From NCBI RefSeq assembly GCF_047511655.1, contig NC_133399.1:1057333-1121332 (forward strand): DNA of 64,000 nt, written 5' to 3'. Positions 10,277 to 21,600 of this stretch are shown here, one piece after another (positions within the stretch are counted from its first letter, which is position 1; each line of letters starts with the position of its first letter). Under the pieces are notes generated by a model. The model was not told the DNA's origin and made no database searches. It saw only the letters and a program-made list of their open reading frames with translations. Source of the DNA: Castor canadensis (taxonomy: Eukaryota > Chordata > Mammalia > Rodentia > Castoridae). A program made the translations under genes and the position numbers.

Positions 10277-11357
10277 TCCTGTGGATTTAAACATCTCCAG
10301 ATGGCTTAGCACAGCGTTCCGTTACACAGAGCTGTTTCCCCACTGTTCTGAACTGTGGCTGGGTGAACGCACAGAAGAGGAAACCACAGATCAGAGGCCG
10401 GCTGAGGCCCCTGGCATGGTTTCAAAGAGGAAATGGGTGTGGCCAGGGGTGGGGGAAGCTGGTCACTGTCTCTGCCATGGGCACAGCCACAGAGTGACAT
10501 CTGACTCGAGATGGGGAAGAGGAGAGGAGGCAGGTACCCAGGGATGAGGAGGAAAGGCTCCCAGGAGGACAGGCAGCACAGCATGTTCAAAGGTCCTGGG
10601 GCGGGAAGGAGCTGGGAAGAGGGTGTTGGGGCTGGAGCAGGGGGACGAGGGAGGCCCAGGGGCTGCAGGTGAGTTTTGGACTTGGCAGGGTTTTCAGTTC
10701 TGCATTGCTCCCTGGAGCCACCAGAGGGAATGGGGACCGGTGGTATCAGGGAGGTCAAGACTGAGCTGGAAGAGCAGCTGGCCAAGTGGGGGGCAGGATC
10801 TGGAAGGTGAAGAGGGACTTCAAGGCACTCCTGAATTTTCTGGCTGTGTCTCGGGGGGACCCCTGGGAAGTAGCTGGGGTTTAAAGGGTGCTCCGGGAGC
10901 CTGGCCCTATGGCTGCCCCCCTGACCCTATGGGCTGGGAGCTGGGATAGTTCTTCCAGGACACGGGGCGCTGGCTGTGAGGATGGACTTGGATTTGCCGT
11001 TGGTTTAGTCGTCCTTGTCCCGTGGAAGAGGCAGAAGGAAATAAATGGCAGACTGGACACTGCTGGGGCCCAGGGACAGGAAGGAAGCTTGCTGGCCTCC
11101 CTCCCACCCCGCTTCCTCTGGCTTGAAAAATACTCGGTTTTGCTGACGGGGCTGGGACTGAATCAGATGGCGTGGGTTGGAATTGCGGCTCTTGTCTCGG
11201 GTGACCTGTGCGGTGACTCCGTCCAGCAGCCATGTGTGGAAATACAGCCTGGCGTGGGGAAGGGGGAGTCCCTTCTCACTCTGAGCCTTTTCTGCAGGAC
11301 GGGCCCAGATTCTCAGGAATGGGGACCCCGTTGTCATTAGTGTCATTTGGATTCAAC
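10277..11357. other. Intergenic unique sequence, nothing recognised
   Basis: No repeat, exon or promoter signature that I could support. The open frames present have no splice context or familiar protein features. Confidence 0.4.
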
Positions 11358-11490
11358 TTTTTTTTTTTTTTTTTTTTTCTGGAGATAGGATGTCACTACG
11401 CAGCCCAGGTTGGCCTGAAACTCTGGATCGTCCTGCCTCGGCCTCCCAAGTGGCCTCCCAAGTGGTGGGGGGAACCACTGTATCTGGCTC
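11358..11490 (-). repeat. B1-like SINE with long poly-T
   Basis: A run of about 22 T at 11358-11379 precedes an inverted B1 (CAGCCCAGGTTGGCCTG). It carries a duplicated AAGTGGCCTCCC stretch. An inverted ID-like piece follows. Confidence 0.8.
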
Positions 11491-11877
11491 TTTCTTGTTT
11501 TGCTTTGGTGCTGGGGATGGAACCCAGGGCCATACCCAGCTCGGTGGCCAGGCTGGAGACGTGGAGAGAGAGAACAGCAGGCAGGGACACCTGTGGAGCC
11601 CGATGATGGCCGTGATGGCCGGGCAGGGAAGCCAAGGTGCCCCGGGCCTGCCATTCCAAGACATGGTTCTCATGCCAGGAACAACCAAGAGCGACCCCAG
11701 AGGCCTGCCTAGGTCACTGTCCGATGATAATGTGTGACATGGCCGGGGAACAGCACAGGGACCACACCTGTGACCACAGCTCCTTTGCTGCACAGGCAGA
11801 ATAATGACCTTCCTTCACCAGAAGCACCATTCAAAGTCACCTGAAACAGAAACCATTCAAATGCCCACAGGTTCAAA

Positions 11878-12058
11878 AGCCCGGCGCTGGTGGCTCACGC
11901 CTGTAATCCTAGCTACTCAGGATCGCAGTTTGAAGCCAGCCCGGGGAAATAGTTCCACGAGACCCTTTAGAAAGAAGGGCTGGTGGAGTGGCTCAAGGTG
12001 TGGACCCGAGTTCAAACCCCAGTACCTCAAAAAAAAAAAAAAGAAAAAGAAAAAGAAA
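11878..12058 (+). repeat. Composite B1 + ID-like SINE
   Basis: Head GGCGCTGGTGGCTCACGCC, shortened middle, GGGCTGGTGGAGTGGCTCA tail and an A/AAAAAG-rich end at about 12030-12058. Confidence 0.85.
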
Positions 12059-12476
12059 TTGCCCACAGAAGATGGAGACATTGTGGTTGACTACTATACA
12101 GCCAGGAAAAAGAGCAGACTGTCAACCCATGACCCCACGATGGTCCCGACAGTCTTTAGGCAAAGGGACGGATTCTTCCATTTATGTGAGGTTCTGCTAA
12201 TGCACACGGGGAGATGGAATCACCGCCATGCACCAGCTTCACAGAATGAAGGAGGAAATGTCACCGTCACCTCCACTGCGGCAGAAAACTGAACAAATCC
12301 AACATGAAGACACTCATCGAGTGGGCCCCACACGGGCTGGTGCGGCTCCGTGGTGAGGGGACACGGCGTCGTCTGCGAGCTCTGGGTTCATCCCCAGCAC
12401 CGCACAAAAGAAACCGATGAGTGAATAAAGACGAGAAAGAAGAGCGCATGCGTGTTTGTGGCTCTAAAGGGGGAAG

Positions 12477-13174
12477 CCTTGGCCCCGCCCCCGGGTCTCT
12501 CCCTTGGCCCCGCCCCCGGGTCTCTCCTTTGGCTCCGCCCCTGAATCTTACTATTGGCCCCGCCCCTGAATCTCACCATTGACCCCGCCCCGGATCTCTC
12601 CCTTGGCCCCGCCCCTGGGTCTCTCCTTTGGCTCCGCCCCTGAGTCTCACTATGGGCCCCGCCCCTGGGTCTCACCATTGGTCCCACCCCTGGGTCTCTC
12701 CCTCGGCCACGCCCCCGGGTCTCTCCCTTGGCCCCGCCCCTGGGTCTCTCCTTTGGCTCCGCCCCTGAGTCTCACTATGGGCCCCGCCCCTGGGGCTCTC
12801 CTTTGGATCCACCCCTGAATCTTACTATTGGCCCCGCCCCTGAATCTCACCATTGGCCCCGCCCCGGATCTCTCCCTTGGCCCCGCCCCTGGGTCTCTCC
12901 TTTGGCTCCGCCCCTGAGTCTCACTATGGGCCCCGCCCCTGGGTCTCTCTTTTGGCTCCACCCCTGAATCTTACTATTGGCCCCACCCCTGGGTCTCTCC
13001 CTCGGCCACGCCCCCGGGTCTCTCCCTTGGCCCCGCCCCTGGGTCTCTCCTTTGGACTTGGCCCTGAGTCTCACTATGGGCCCCGCCCCTGGGTCTCTCC
13101 TTTGGCTCCACCCCTGAATCTTACTATTGGCCCCGCCCCTGAGTCTCTCCCTTGGCCCCACCCCTGAGTCTCAC
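12477..13174. repeat. 25-bp minisatellite with GC box and ATTGG/TTTGG per unit (about 28 copies)
   Basis: Units are 24-25 bp of the form YYTTGGCYCCGCCCCTGRRTCTYWC. I count about 28. Nearly every unit has a CCGCCCC GC box, and several begin TATTGGCCCC, placing an inverted CCAAT box directly beside the GC box. Block order suggests a higher-order repeat of about eleven units: units 3-8 resemble units 14-19. Open frames on both strands are by-products of the repeat. Confidence 0.9.
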
Positions 13175-16100
13175 TCCCTGTCAGCCTCAGATCTTGATCT
13201 TGTACCTCTGTCTCTCAAGTAGCTGGGATTACAGGCAGACGTTCATGACCACTCATGGCCCTCATCTTTCTACATTCCCTGACCTCAGGTCCACTGGTCA
13301 AGCACCAGCCTAGACGGTACTGTGAAGGTGTTTTGTGTATGTGGTTAACATCTCTGGACAGTTGACCTGGGGTAAATGAGTTTGTTCTCCAACCCTGGAG
13401 GGTGGGCCTTGTCCAATCAGTTGAAGTACTTTGGAGCTGACCGTGAGCCTCCCGGGGAGAGGGGAAGGGAATTCGGAATTCTCAAGCCTGCAACAGGAAA
13501 TCCTCCTGGAGCATCCAATGTGCCAAGCGCCTGTGGACCTCACCCCCATCAGGGCCATGATCCCATGAGCCAATGGCTTAAAATCAGTCTGCTACAATCT
13601 ATGCACACGTCCCGCTGGTTGTGTTTGGGATGCGAGCCTGCTGGCCTCTGCTGTCCACCTCAGCCTGTGCTGCTGCCCACGGGCCGGGTTCCCAGGACAC
13701 ACATCAGGGGCCTTGGGTTTCAGGTCCCTGGCAGGGGACACCGGTGCTGACTGAGCTGGTGTCCTCGCCCAAAATAACCCCAGGGGCCGGGTGCACCTGC
13801 TTGGTCCCCATCACCCAACAGCCCACGGCCCGGTCCTGGGCACTTACCTGGGGTCCCTGCAGGCTGTCTGAGTCTCCTAGGGTGTGCAAGGGATGTGACA
13901 GCCTGCGTCCACACACAGGCTTGGACAGGAAAGTTCATATTGGCAAAGGCAGCAAGAAGCCATGTGTCCACCAAAGGATGGATGGAAAGACACAAGGTGA
14001 TGTGCACACAGTGCACTAATACTCAGCCATGAAAAGGACTGGAGCACTGACACCTGTACAATGAACCTCACAATGCTGAGTGACAGGCCCAGACACGAAG
14101 GCCGCATGGAGTGTGACCCAGCCATAGAAAATGTCCAGAGATGGGAGGCAGAGCAGCGGCTGGGGGTGATGGCTGATGGGACTGGAATGCTCTGGAGCCA
14201 GACACAAGAGGTGGTTGATGAGGATTTCATATTAACCAGAGGCTGGAAGCGGGGTGTCAGGCCTGGAGTCATCAGGGATGACTGGCTCTCCTCCTGTACA
14301 CACATCCCCGCCTCGCAACGCCTCAACCTCCCGACCGTGTGAGAAGCACGGCGCTGGGCAGAAGCCACCCTTGGACTTGGCCTTTCCTCCGGCCCAGCTG
14401 CACCGCAGCCCATAACTGCATCCCAAGTCACGTTGGGACGGCCTTTCTCTGCCGCAAGCAGGTGCAGGCACTGGGGTAAACTGAGGCTGGGCAGGGTGGC
14501 TGTGCTTGTGATCCCAGCACTCAGGAGGCCGAGGCAGGAGGATGGCGAGTTCCAGGCCAGCCTGCTTCTCACCTGGGCCTGGGGACAGGGACATGACCAC
14601 ACTCGGCGAGGAGCACCCTCTCCTGGGGCTGGAAGTGGCAGGTGCCAGCGTCACCTGGAACTGGGGTTCCAGTGTCAAACGTCCTCAGGGCATGGGAGAC
14701 AGGAGCACACACGTGGAGCATGGGTGTGTGGATTTGGTGGGCAACATGGCTCACGCCTGTAATCCCAGCTACTGGGGAGGCGGATATCAGCAGGATCATG
14801 GTTTGAAGCCAGACTAAGCAAAAAGAGACTCCATCTCAACCAATAACAGCTGGGTGTGGTGCTGCAGGCCTGCCATCCCAGCTATGAGGGAGATTAATGT
14901 GAGACCCTATTCAAAAAATAGCTAAAACAAAAGGGGCTAGGGTTGTGGCTCAAGCAGTAGAGAGGCTGCCTAGCAAGTAAGAAGCTCTGAGTTCAAACCC
15001 CAGTACCGCCAAAAACCACAAAAAACAGAAACAAAACCCCAAACCAGCAATGCACAGTGGAAAAGCCACTTTTCCAGCTACGGTGGTGAAATAAAACCAC
15101 AGTGCAGTGCTTAGGCCGAGCTCCACCGTAGGCCCCGACCACCCAAGGCAAAACCAAGTCACTCACGCTAACATCACCATTACTAACTGGACACTGAGGT
15201 GTTGAGCTGACCTCCCGAGGTCAGGAGAGAGGAGAGCCGGTCCCCACACAGGCCACCACAGGAAGGTTGCCTGACTTCATCCTTCCACGGAAGGTGACCT
15301 GCAGTGCCCCGGGGCCCCACACGCCATCCCAGCTCCTCAGTGGCCAATAGCGCCACGGGACTAAGCTGCTGGTGCCGGCCCCTCCTGTCCAGCGCAGACT
15401 GCACGTGGCTTGCTCGAGGTCACCATCATGCTGAGCCAGGGCTCACCTCGGTGGGGACCTGGTCCCCACAGGATGGGCATCAGGATGCTGTGCGACATGG
15501 GGTTCCCAGGTGAGACCCACGCCCCAGAAGACAGCCCAACCCTGTTGAGTCCAGCCGATGTGACCTGCGGGACAGGGGCTCATGGGAGGCCCAGGGCTGT
15601 GACTGGGCACGGGACAGCCTCTCCACGCAGGAGTGGGAGGAGTTCAGTTCTTCGCGTCAGCCCAGCTGTACACCCAGGGTTGAGCTGGAAGTGAGCTTGG
15701 GACAGGTGCTGCCTGTGCCCCATGCAGAGAAACTGAGGTCCCGCCATCTGCGACAGAGCGGCCTGAGCAGGGTCAAGGGGCATGGCTCACTGTGCAATCT
15801 GGATGCGAGCCTGTCCCCTCTCCAGGCCCATACGATGGCCTGACAGTGGGTAGCATTGTGGGGGCAGGAGCAGGACTCCGGCTGTGGCTGGCCCTCACTG
15901 TTCCAGGCTGGCCCTCACCAAGCATCCCAAATACACAGGACAGCCACCTGACCCCTGAGCCTCTCTGCCCGTCCTGGGCAGGTCCCTGTGGGCATCAGGA
16001 AGCTGACACAGCCCCCAACCACACACCGACCTCCCGTTTCCCATTCCCAGCCTCGTGAAGGTCCTGGGTGGGCAGGACGGGTCTCCAGCCCTGACCTCAG

Positions 16101-16395
16101 GCCTGTTTCCCTCTGTGGCCTGGGAAGGACTTCTTCCGTCCAGAAGGTGTAATTTCCCTGCAAGCTGGAATCCAGGCTGGCCGGAGGCTGGAGGCCCCCA
16201 CCCTCCGCCCCGGCTTCACAGGCCCACAGCCTTGGGTGGTCAGCGTGCAGGTGAGCAGCCCACGCGGATGGCTTCTTCACAAGACGGAACCCAAACCAGA
16301 CACAACCCGGGTGGCAGCTGCTCCGAGGGAGGCAGGACGAGGGATCGCCACCTTGGGCCCAGCGCCTGTCCCTGTGCGACAGGACATGGTCACAG
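13175..16395. other. Intergenic sequence downstream of SUGP2
   Basis: Holds a SINE remnant at 13185-13235, a B1-like fragment at 14484-14568 and a B1/ID cluster at 14737-15015. The rest is unique sequence without a supported exon. Confidence 0.45.
14737..15015 (+). repeat. B1-like pair with ID-like tail
   Basis: One B1 head (CTCACGCCTGTAATCCCAGC), a second degenerate head (CAGCTGGGTGTGGTGCTGC), then GGGGCTAGGGTTGTGGCTCA and GAGTTCAAACCCCAGTACCG. Confidence 0.8.
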
Positions 16396-16415
16396 GCAGA
16401 GCGCTTTCCTCTACG

Positions 16416-16421
16416 TTTATT
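16416..16421 (-). terminator. SUGP2: SUGP2 polyadenylation signal (AATAAA)
   Basis: TTTATT on the plus strand gives AATAAA on the minus strand, about 2.1 kb past the SUGP2 stop codon. Cleavage would fall near 16395-16405. It is the first good hexamer I found beyond the stop outside the SINEs; I did not scan every variant signal. Confidence 0.55.
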
Positions 16422-18036
16422 GCAACGGCTACATGGCTGACAACGCTCACAACTTCTCAGAAACAAAACAAAGCCCCACGCAGCAGCGTCACCAATGTCT
16501 TCTAGGTTACGCCGGCCAAGGCAGGGCCCGGGCCAGAGCCGCTCTCCGTGGCCTGCAGTGTGGATGCGGGTGGGCAGCGAGCACCCTGAGGGGCCGGCGA
16601 GCCGTTGTCCTGGAGGCCCTGGAAGTGCAGGACAGAGGCGACACTGTGACGTGGACAGGACTGCACCCGCACACCCGCCTGCCCCACCGCCCTCCCCACA
16701 GTGGCCCTGTGAGGGTGTGCGGCCACACGGCTGTGGAAGCCACAGGAGGAGTGTCCAGGACGCTCATGGGGCTTCCAGGCTCCAGAAGTGGGCAGCGTCC
16801 ACTCATATCTTTTTGTAGAAAATGAAGAACAGGCCAGGAAGGTGACACCATGGTCAGGGCAGCTGGACCCAGGCCGGATGCCTTGCTCTACGCCCATCCC
16901 TGTTCTACCCATTCTCAGACCCACAGGCCACATGGAAGCTGCTGGAAAGGCCAGGAGAAAAAGAGAAGCCGAAGCCCCACACCAGGGTCCCCAAAACTGT
17001 CCCCATGCCCTGCAGGCTGCCTCACCTGACACCATACAGAGACCCCCCACGGTGGCTCCGCCACATCCACAGTGGGGTGATGGTGGCAGGCAGAACCATA
17101 GAAAGCAAAATCCCCACTGTGCAGGAAGAGGTCCCCCACTAACGGCCTGGTCCCCCGTCCCGGTGTCTGTGGGCCCAGAATGTCCACACGGTGCCCTGTG
17201 CAAGGAGCTACGAGCAACAGGAACAGGGGACCACTGTGGAAGACAACAGCCACTGCCCACCCAGGCGGAGGCCGTTGCACAGCCGTGTTGCACTGGCGCT
17301 GAGATGCATCGTGGCAGGATGTGTTTGAGGGGCGAGACACCTTTAGTGACAGGGTCAACAGAACAGCATACGGACATCTGTGTCTGAAGCCTTGGACCCA
17401 GGGCACAGCCCTGACCATGCCGGGTTTGGACCTGTGGATGCGTGAGGGACACCCGTGTGCTCACTGCAGAGGACAGGCGGCTGGGGGGCTGGGGCCACCC
17501 CGTGGCAGGCCGGGAAGCTGGGACAGCACCAGCTGAAGAGGACAAGAGACGCAGAGGGGCATGGAGGAGAAGGAAAGGCAGAGCGCAGAGGCGCGGTGCT
17601 CCAGAGAAAGGCAAGGCGGCGTGTGACCCTGCGCCCAGACCACAGCCGTGGATTTCCGTACACACCGAGCTGGACTTGGGCTCCAGGCAGGTCCGGGGCG
17701 CGGGCTAAGGGCAATTGCTGCTTCAAGGCTTATCTGTGTCGCCAGAGCTCTGATCTAGTCAGGAAGAGAACGCCACTGTTCACAACAGGCGGGCACGTTC
17801 ACGGGAGGAGACAGAACGGAAAGCGCCAGGAGGACGAAGTCTCGCAGGCCCCAGCTCTTCACGGGGAAAGGGCTCAGCTGGAACAGGTCCACATCCTGCC
17901 TAGCTGCCTCCATGCAAGGCCGCCATCTGTGCCACCCGGAGCACGAGGGCCGGAGGCAGCCTGGGCACACGTGAGCATCCTTGGAGGACGCCCAGGCAGG
18001 CCGCACATGGCCAGTGCAGAGCCGGCTGCTGTTCCC

Positions 18037-18446
18037 TTCTTTTATTTTTTGGCAGTAGTGGGGTTTGACCTCAGGGCTTCACGCTTGCTAGGCAGGCGCT
18101 CTACCACTTGAGCCTGTCCGTCAGCCCTTTCTTGTTGTAGTTATTTTTCAGGTAGGGTCTTGTGATTTTGACCGCAATCCACCTACCTCTGCCTCCAACA
18201 CAGCTGGGACAGCAGGTGGCACCACCATCCCCACCTCGTTGGTTGAGATGGGGTTTTGTTAACTTTTTCCCCAGCCTGGCCTTGAACCACCATTTCCTCA
18301 TCTCTGTCTCCTGCGTAACTGAGATTACAGAAGTGAGCCACTGTCCTGGGCTTTTGCCTTTTTGTGTTTTGGCAGTGCTGGGGTTGAAGTCAGGGCCTTG
18401 TGCTTGCCAGGCAGGCACCTTACCACCTGAGCCACGCCACAGCCCG
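18037..18446 (-). repeat. SINE cluster: ID, B1-like, ID
   Basis: Inverted ID tail (CTTGCTAGGCAGGCGCTCTA), inverted B1 copies, and a second inverted ID (CTTGCCAGGCAGGCACCTTA) run together just beyond the SUGP2 stop codon. Confidence 0.85.
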
Positions 18447-18494
18447 TGCTGCGCTGGTGTGCTGGTGTGTCACCAGCGGTCCTGGCACACGTAC

Positions 18495-18615
18495 CTACTT
18501 GCTGGCTCGCTTGTGTCTGTACATCTGCATCATCCTCTGACGGAAGATGTCGAACGTGTCTTCTTTGTGCTCCGGGCCGTCGGCGCCCAGGCCCTCCCCT
18601 TCCGAGAGCGGGCCC
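18495..18615 (-). CDS. SUGP2: SUGP2 last coding exon
   Basis: Acceptor CTCCACAG|GGGCCC opens it and the stop is TAG at 18497-18495. It encodes the tail [13 protein letters not shown] through [12 protein letters not shown]. The stop codon is immediately followed by GTACGTG, which resembles a splice donor. Confidence 0.9.
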
Positions 18616-21600
18616 CTGTGGAGCGAAGCAGACAGGGAGTGACCGCGAGGCACAGGAACTGGACACACACGTCAAGAGGGACAACCGAGGAGGGGCACCA
18701 CAGGGCTGGGTGCTGCATGGAGACAGAGGCGAGGGCCACTCACTGTGTAGCAGCATATTTGCTCGTGTTTGTGGCACTGGGTTTGAACCCACAGGAGCCA
18801 CGCTCTGGCCCTGCTGCTTCAGGTATTTTTCAGACAGAGTCTCACTAACTTCTTGCCTGGGCTGGCACTGGACCACAATCCTCCTCCTCCACCTCCTGGT
18901 AGCAGGGATTACAGGTATGCCCCAGTGCACCTGAACCTGCTTATCTTTTTGGTGGACTGGACTTGAGCTCAGGCCTCATGCTGGCCAGGCAGGCCCTCTA
19001 CCACTTGAGCCTCTCCAGCAGCCTCCTCATTTTGTTTTTTGAGACAGGGTCTTTACTCTGCAGCCCAGGCTGGCCTAGAACTCGCCACCCTCCTGCCTCA
19101 GACTCCCAAGTGCTGGGGACACAGGTGTGGCCACCTCCCTGGACAGGAGCAGCGGCCCCCTGAGGCATCCAGAGCACAGCCTCACCTAGCAGGGCTCTCT
19201 CTGCCTGGGGATAAGTGATGCCCCTGGATGCAGCTAGCGATGCCAGAAATGTGGGGCCTGGCTTTACCCTGCCAGCCTGCTGGTGGCGTCCCAGAAAAGG
19301 GAATGTGGCCCTGTGCTGTAATGACCCAGAAACATCACTCAGCTCGTGATCACCATAAGTGAGGCTGAAATGACAGGGCCAGGACTTAACAGTGGACACG
19401 GCACAGAGAGGAGCCATGGAGACACCCACACCCTTTATTTACAGAGCAAACACCCCACAGCCCACTCGTGCATGCGTCCTCCACCCAAGGGAGCCAGGGA
19501 GCTGGTGTTCTGGGCCCAAGCCGCACCCCCGCCCACAGGCCCATGCCGTACACGCTGACGGGCTCGCGGATGCCCTTCCCGCAGGAGCCCAGGCCGTGAC
19601 CCTCCTTCCAGCCCATCTTCTGCAGCATCTGGAAGCCCAGGTTCTTGTCGGTCAGCTTCTGCTGGACAAAGTCCAGATCCTTTGGCTTCTGAGGAGACAG
19701 AGAGGGGCTCGAGGACACTCTGCATGTGCTGCAGCAGATGTCCTTCCCGCTTCCCACTTCCCTCCCGGCTGCCCCCGCAGGGGCGGGTGTGTCTCGGGTC
19801 AGAACTGGAAAGTGGCCCCAGGTGCCTGTGCCCACTGGCACTGAGGCTGGGAAAGCAGGTACGTAGGGGGATGGCCCCATGTTGACGCTGGATGGCCAGC
19901 AGGGCCTCCGCCCCGTTTCCTCATGTGTCTGTCTCTCTGTCCCGGTTCTGGGTCAGGTACCAAGAGCTGACACTGCTAAGAATGAGCCCAGGAAGGACAC
20001 CATGGACAGGAACCAGGGGAGGCTAAACCCTCCTACCTCCTCCAGCCAACAAGGCTGAGGTGGAGTTCCACTGAGTTGTCGAAACTGAGGCACACCTGCC
20101 CTATGGGGACCAACTGGATAGCACGACCCTGCTCTCTGCTCCTTTAAGTCCCAAAAGGGAGGGAGGTGGCCAGGAAGCACAGTGTGACCAGGGCTTGGCA
20201 GCAGGCATGGTGTCCCAGTGGTTGGTGACCATTAATTCTGTGTTTAACAAACAGCCACCATGCCCGGCTCCTGTAGAGCTGTGGGGAAGCCCCACCCAGG
20301 CTGGTGAGGGGCATGGAGGGGAATTGCAGCGGTGGTCCCCTGGGCACCTGCTGTCCCCAGCAAGAGTGGCCAGGTGCAGAATCCCCAAAGGAAAGTAGCA
20401 TTAGCAGGAAGTTCCTACCTGGGGCACAGCCTGGACCCACCTGAACCACCTGCAGGCTGGGTGTGAGGGCTGTGCCCTTCCCAGGCCACACAGCTCAAAA
20501 CCCAGGATGGCCATTAGGACAAGAATGTCACCCCTACACGTGTCCCCAGCCACCAGAGTACACAGCAGCTCTGTCCCCCTCATGACCAGTCCAACCCTCT
20601 GGCCATACCCAGCTACCAGTGAGTCTCCCCAGTGTCCCTTGTCACCTCCCCATGCCTGGTACAAAGAGGCTCCCTAAGTCTGGGTCTCCTAGGCCCCCTT
20701 CTCTACCTGCCCACTCCACACTGCTCTCCAGAGGGGGCACATCTCTGCCCAGACCCTGCCTGTGTCCTCAGAGCCTGTCAGAATGGCTGCGGCAGTGGCG
20801 ACTGTACCCTGCGGTGAGGACTGTACTCCTGCCATGCCATGGTGGCCTCTTGCTGACGTGGGATGACCCTCGCCTCTGCCTCCTCCAGGCCACTTGATTC
20901 ACGACACCCCCACCCTGCACCCGGCCTGCTTCTCTACCCTCAGTGCCCCCTCCACCAAGTGGCACCTGTTTTTTGCAGCCACCTGGGTGGGCAGCAGCAC
21001 GTACCACGCGGAGGCATCTCTCTCAGAGGGCAAGCTGAGCTTCCCTGTGGCCAGGTGCTCTCCACTCACCTCACCCGCAGGCCCTGCTCACCCGCTGAAG
21101 CCTGCTGTGCTTTGTCACTAGCACTCGGACTCCATCGGACCCAAGTTTGCTTTCTGAGCCAGGTGTCACTGTGGCCACCGCACCTCACCACAGGACGAGG
21201 CCTCTGAAGCCCCCGAGGGAGGACACAGGCGGCTTACCTTCTTCTTGGCCACCGGACGGCCCCGAGGCCTGTCATAGGCGATTCGCACTGGCTCGTGCAC
21301 TGGAAGACAAAAGCCAGACACTCGTCCTCGTGCACATGCCCTTTCTCAGAGACTCCATACGACCACCTCTGCGAGGGCAGAGACCCGTGCCATCCCACTT
21401 GCCAGCTGCGGGGGACCTCGGATCCTTTCAGGAATGGCTGTGGGCATGTCACCCGAGAGTCCACTCAAACCAAGAGCCCTACCCATTTACAGCACAGGAC
21501 CTGCTATCTGGCCACTTCCCATGGCCACAGTAGGCCAGTCCCTCAACAATGCCTTCCTGGCTCATCTGCCACCTGCCCCACAGGCAGTCCTGCCATCCAT

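Larger units (their letters stand above)
16400..18494 (-). other. SUGP2: SUGP2 3'UTR region
   Basis: Lies between the SUGP2 stop codon and the AATAAA at 16416-16421. An unspliced 3'UTR would include the SINE cluster at 18037-18446. A strong donor-like sequence overlaps the stop codon, so the 3'UTR may instead be spliced and skip those SINEs. The minus-strand frame through 16502-17665 has no recognisable protein features. Confidence 0.5.

Noticed and set aside
12388-13167. Several 79-104 codon frames of PLGLSFGSAP or GETQGRGQGRD type
   Set aside because: Direct translation of the 25-bp minisatellite on both strands.
16502-17665. 387-codon minus-strand open frame downstream of SUGP2
   Set aside because: It lies in the SUGP2 3'UTR region, has no recognisable domain and does not join any exon in phase.
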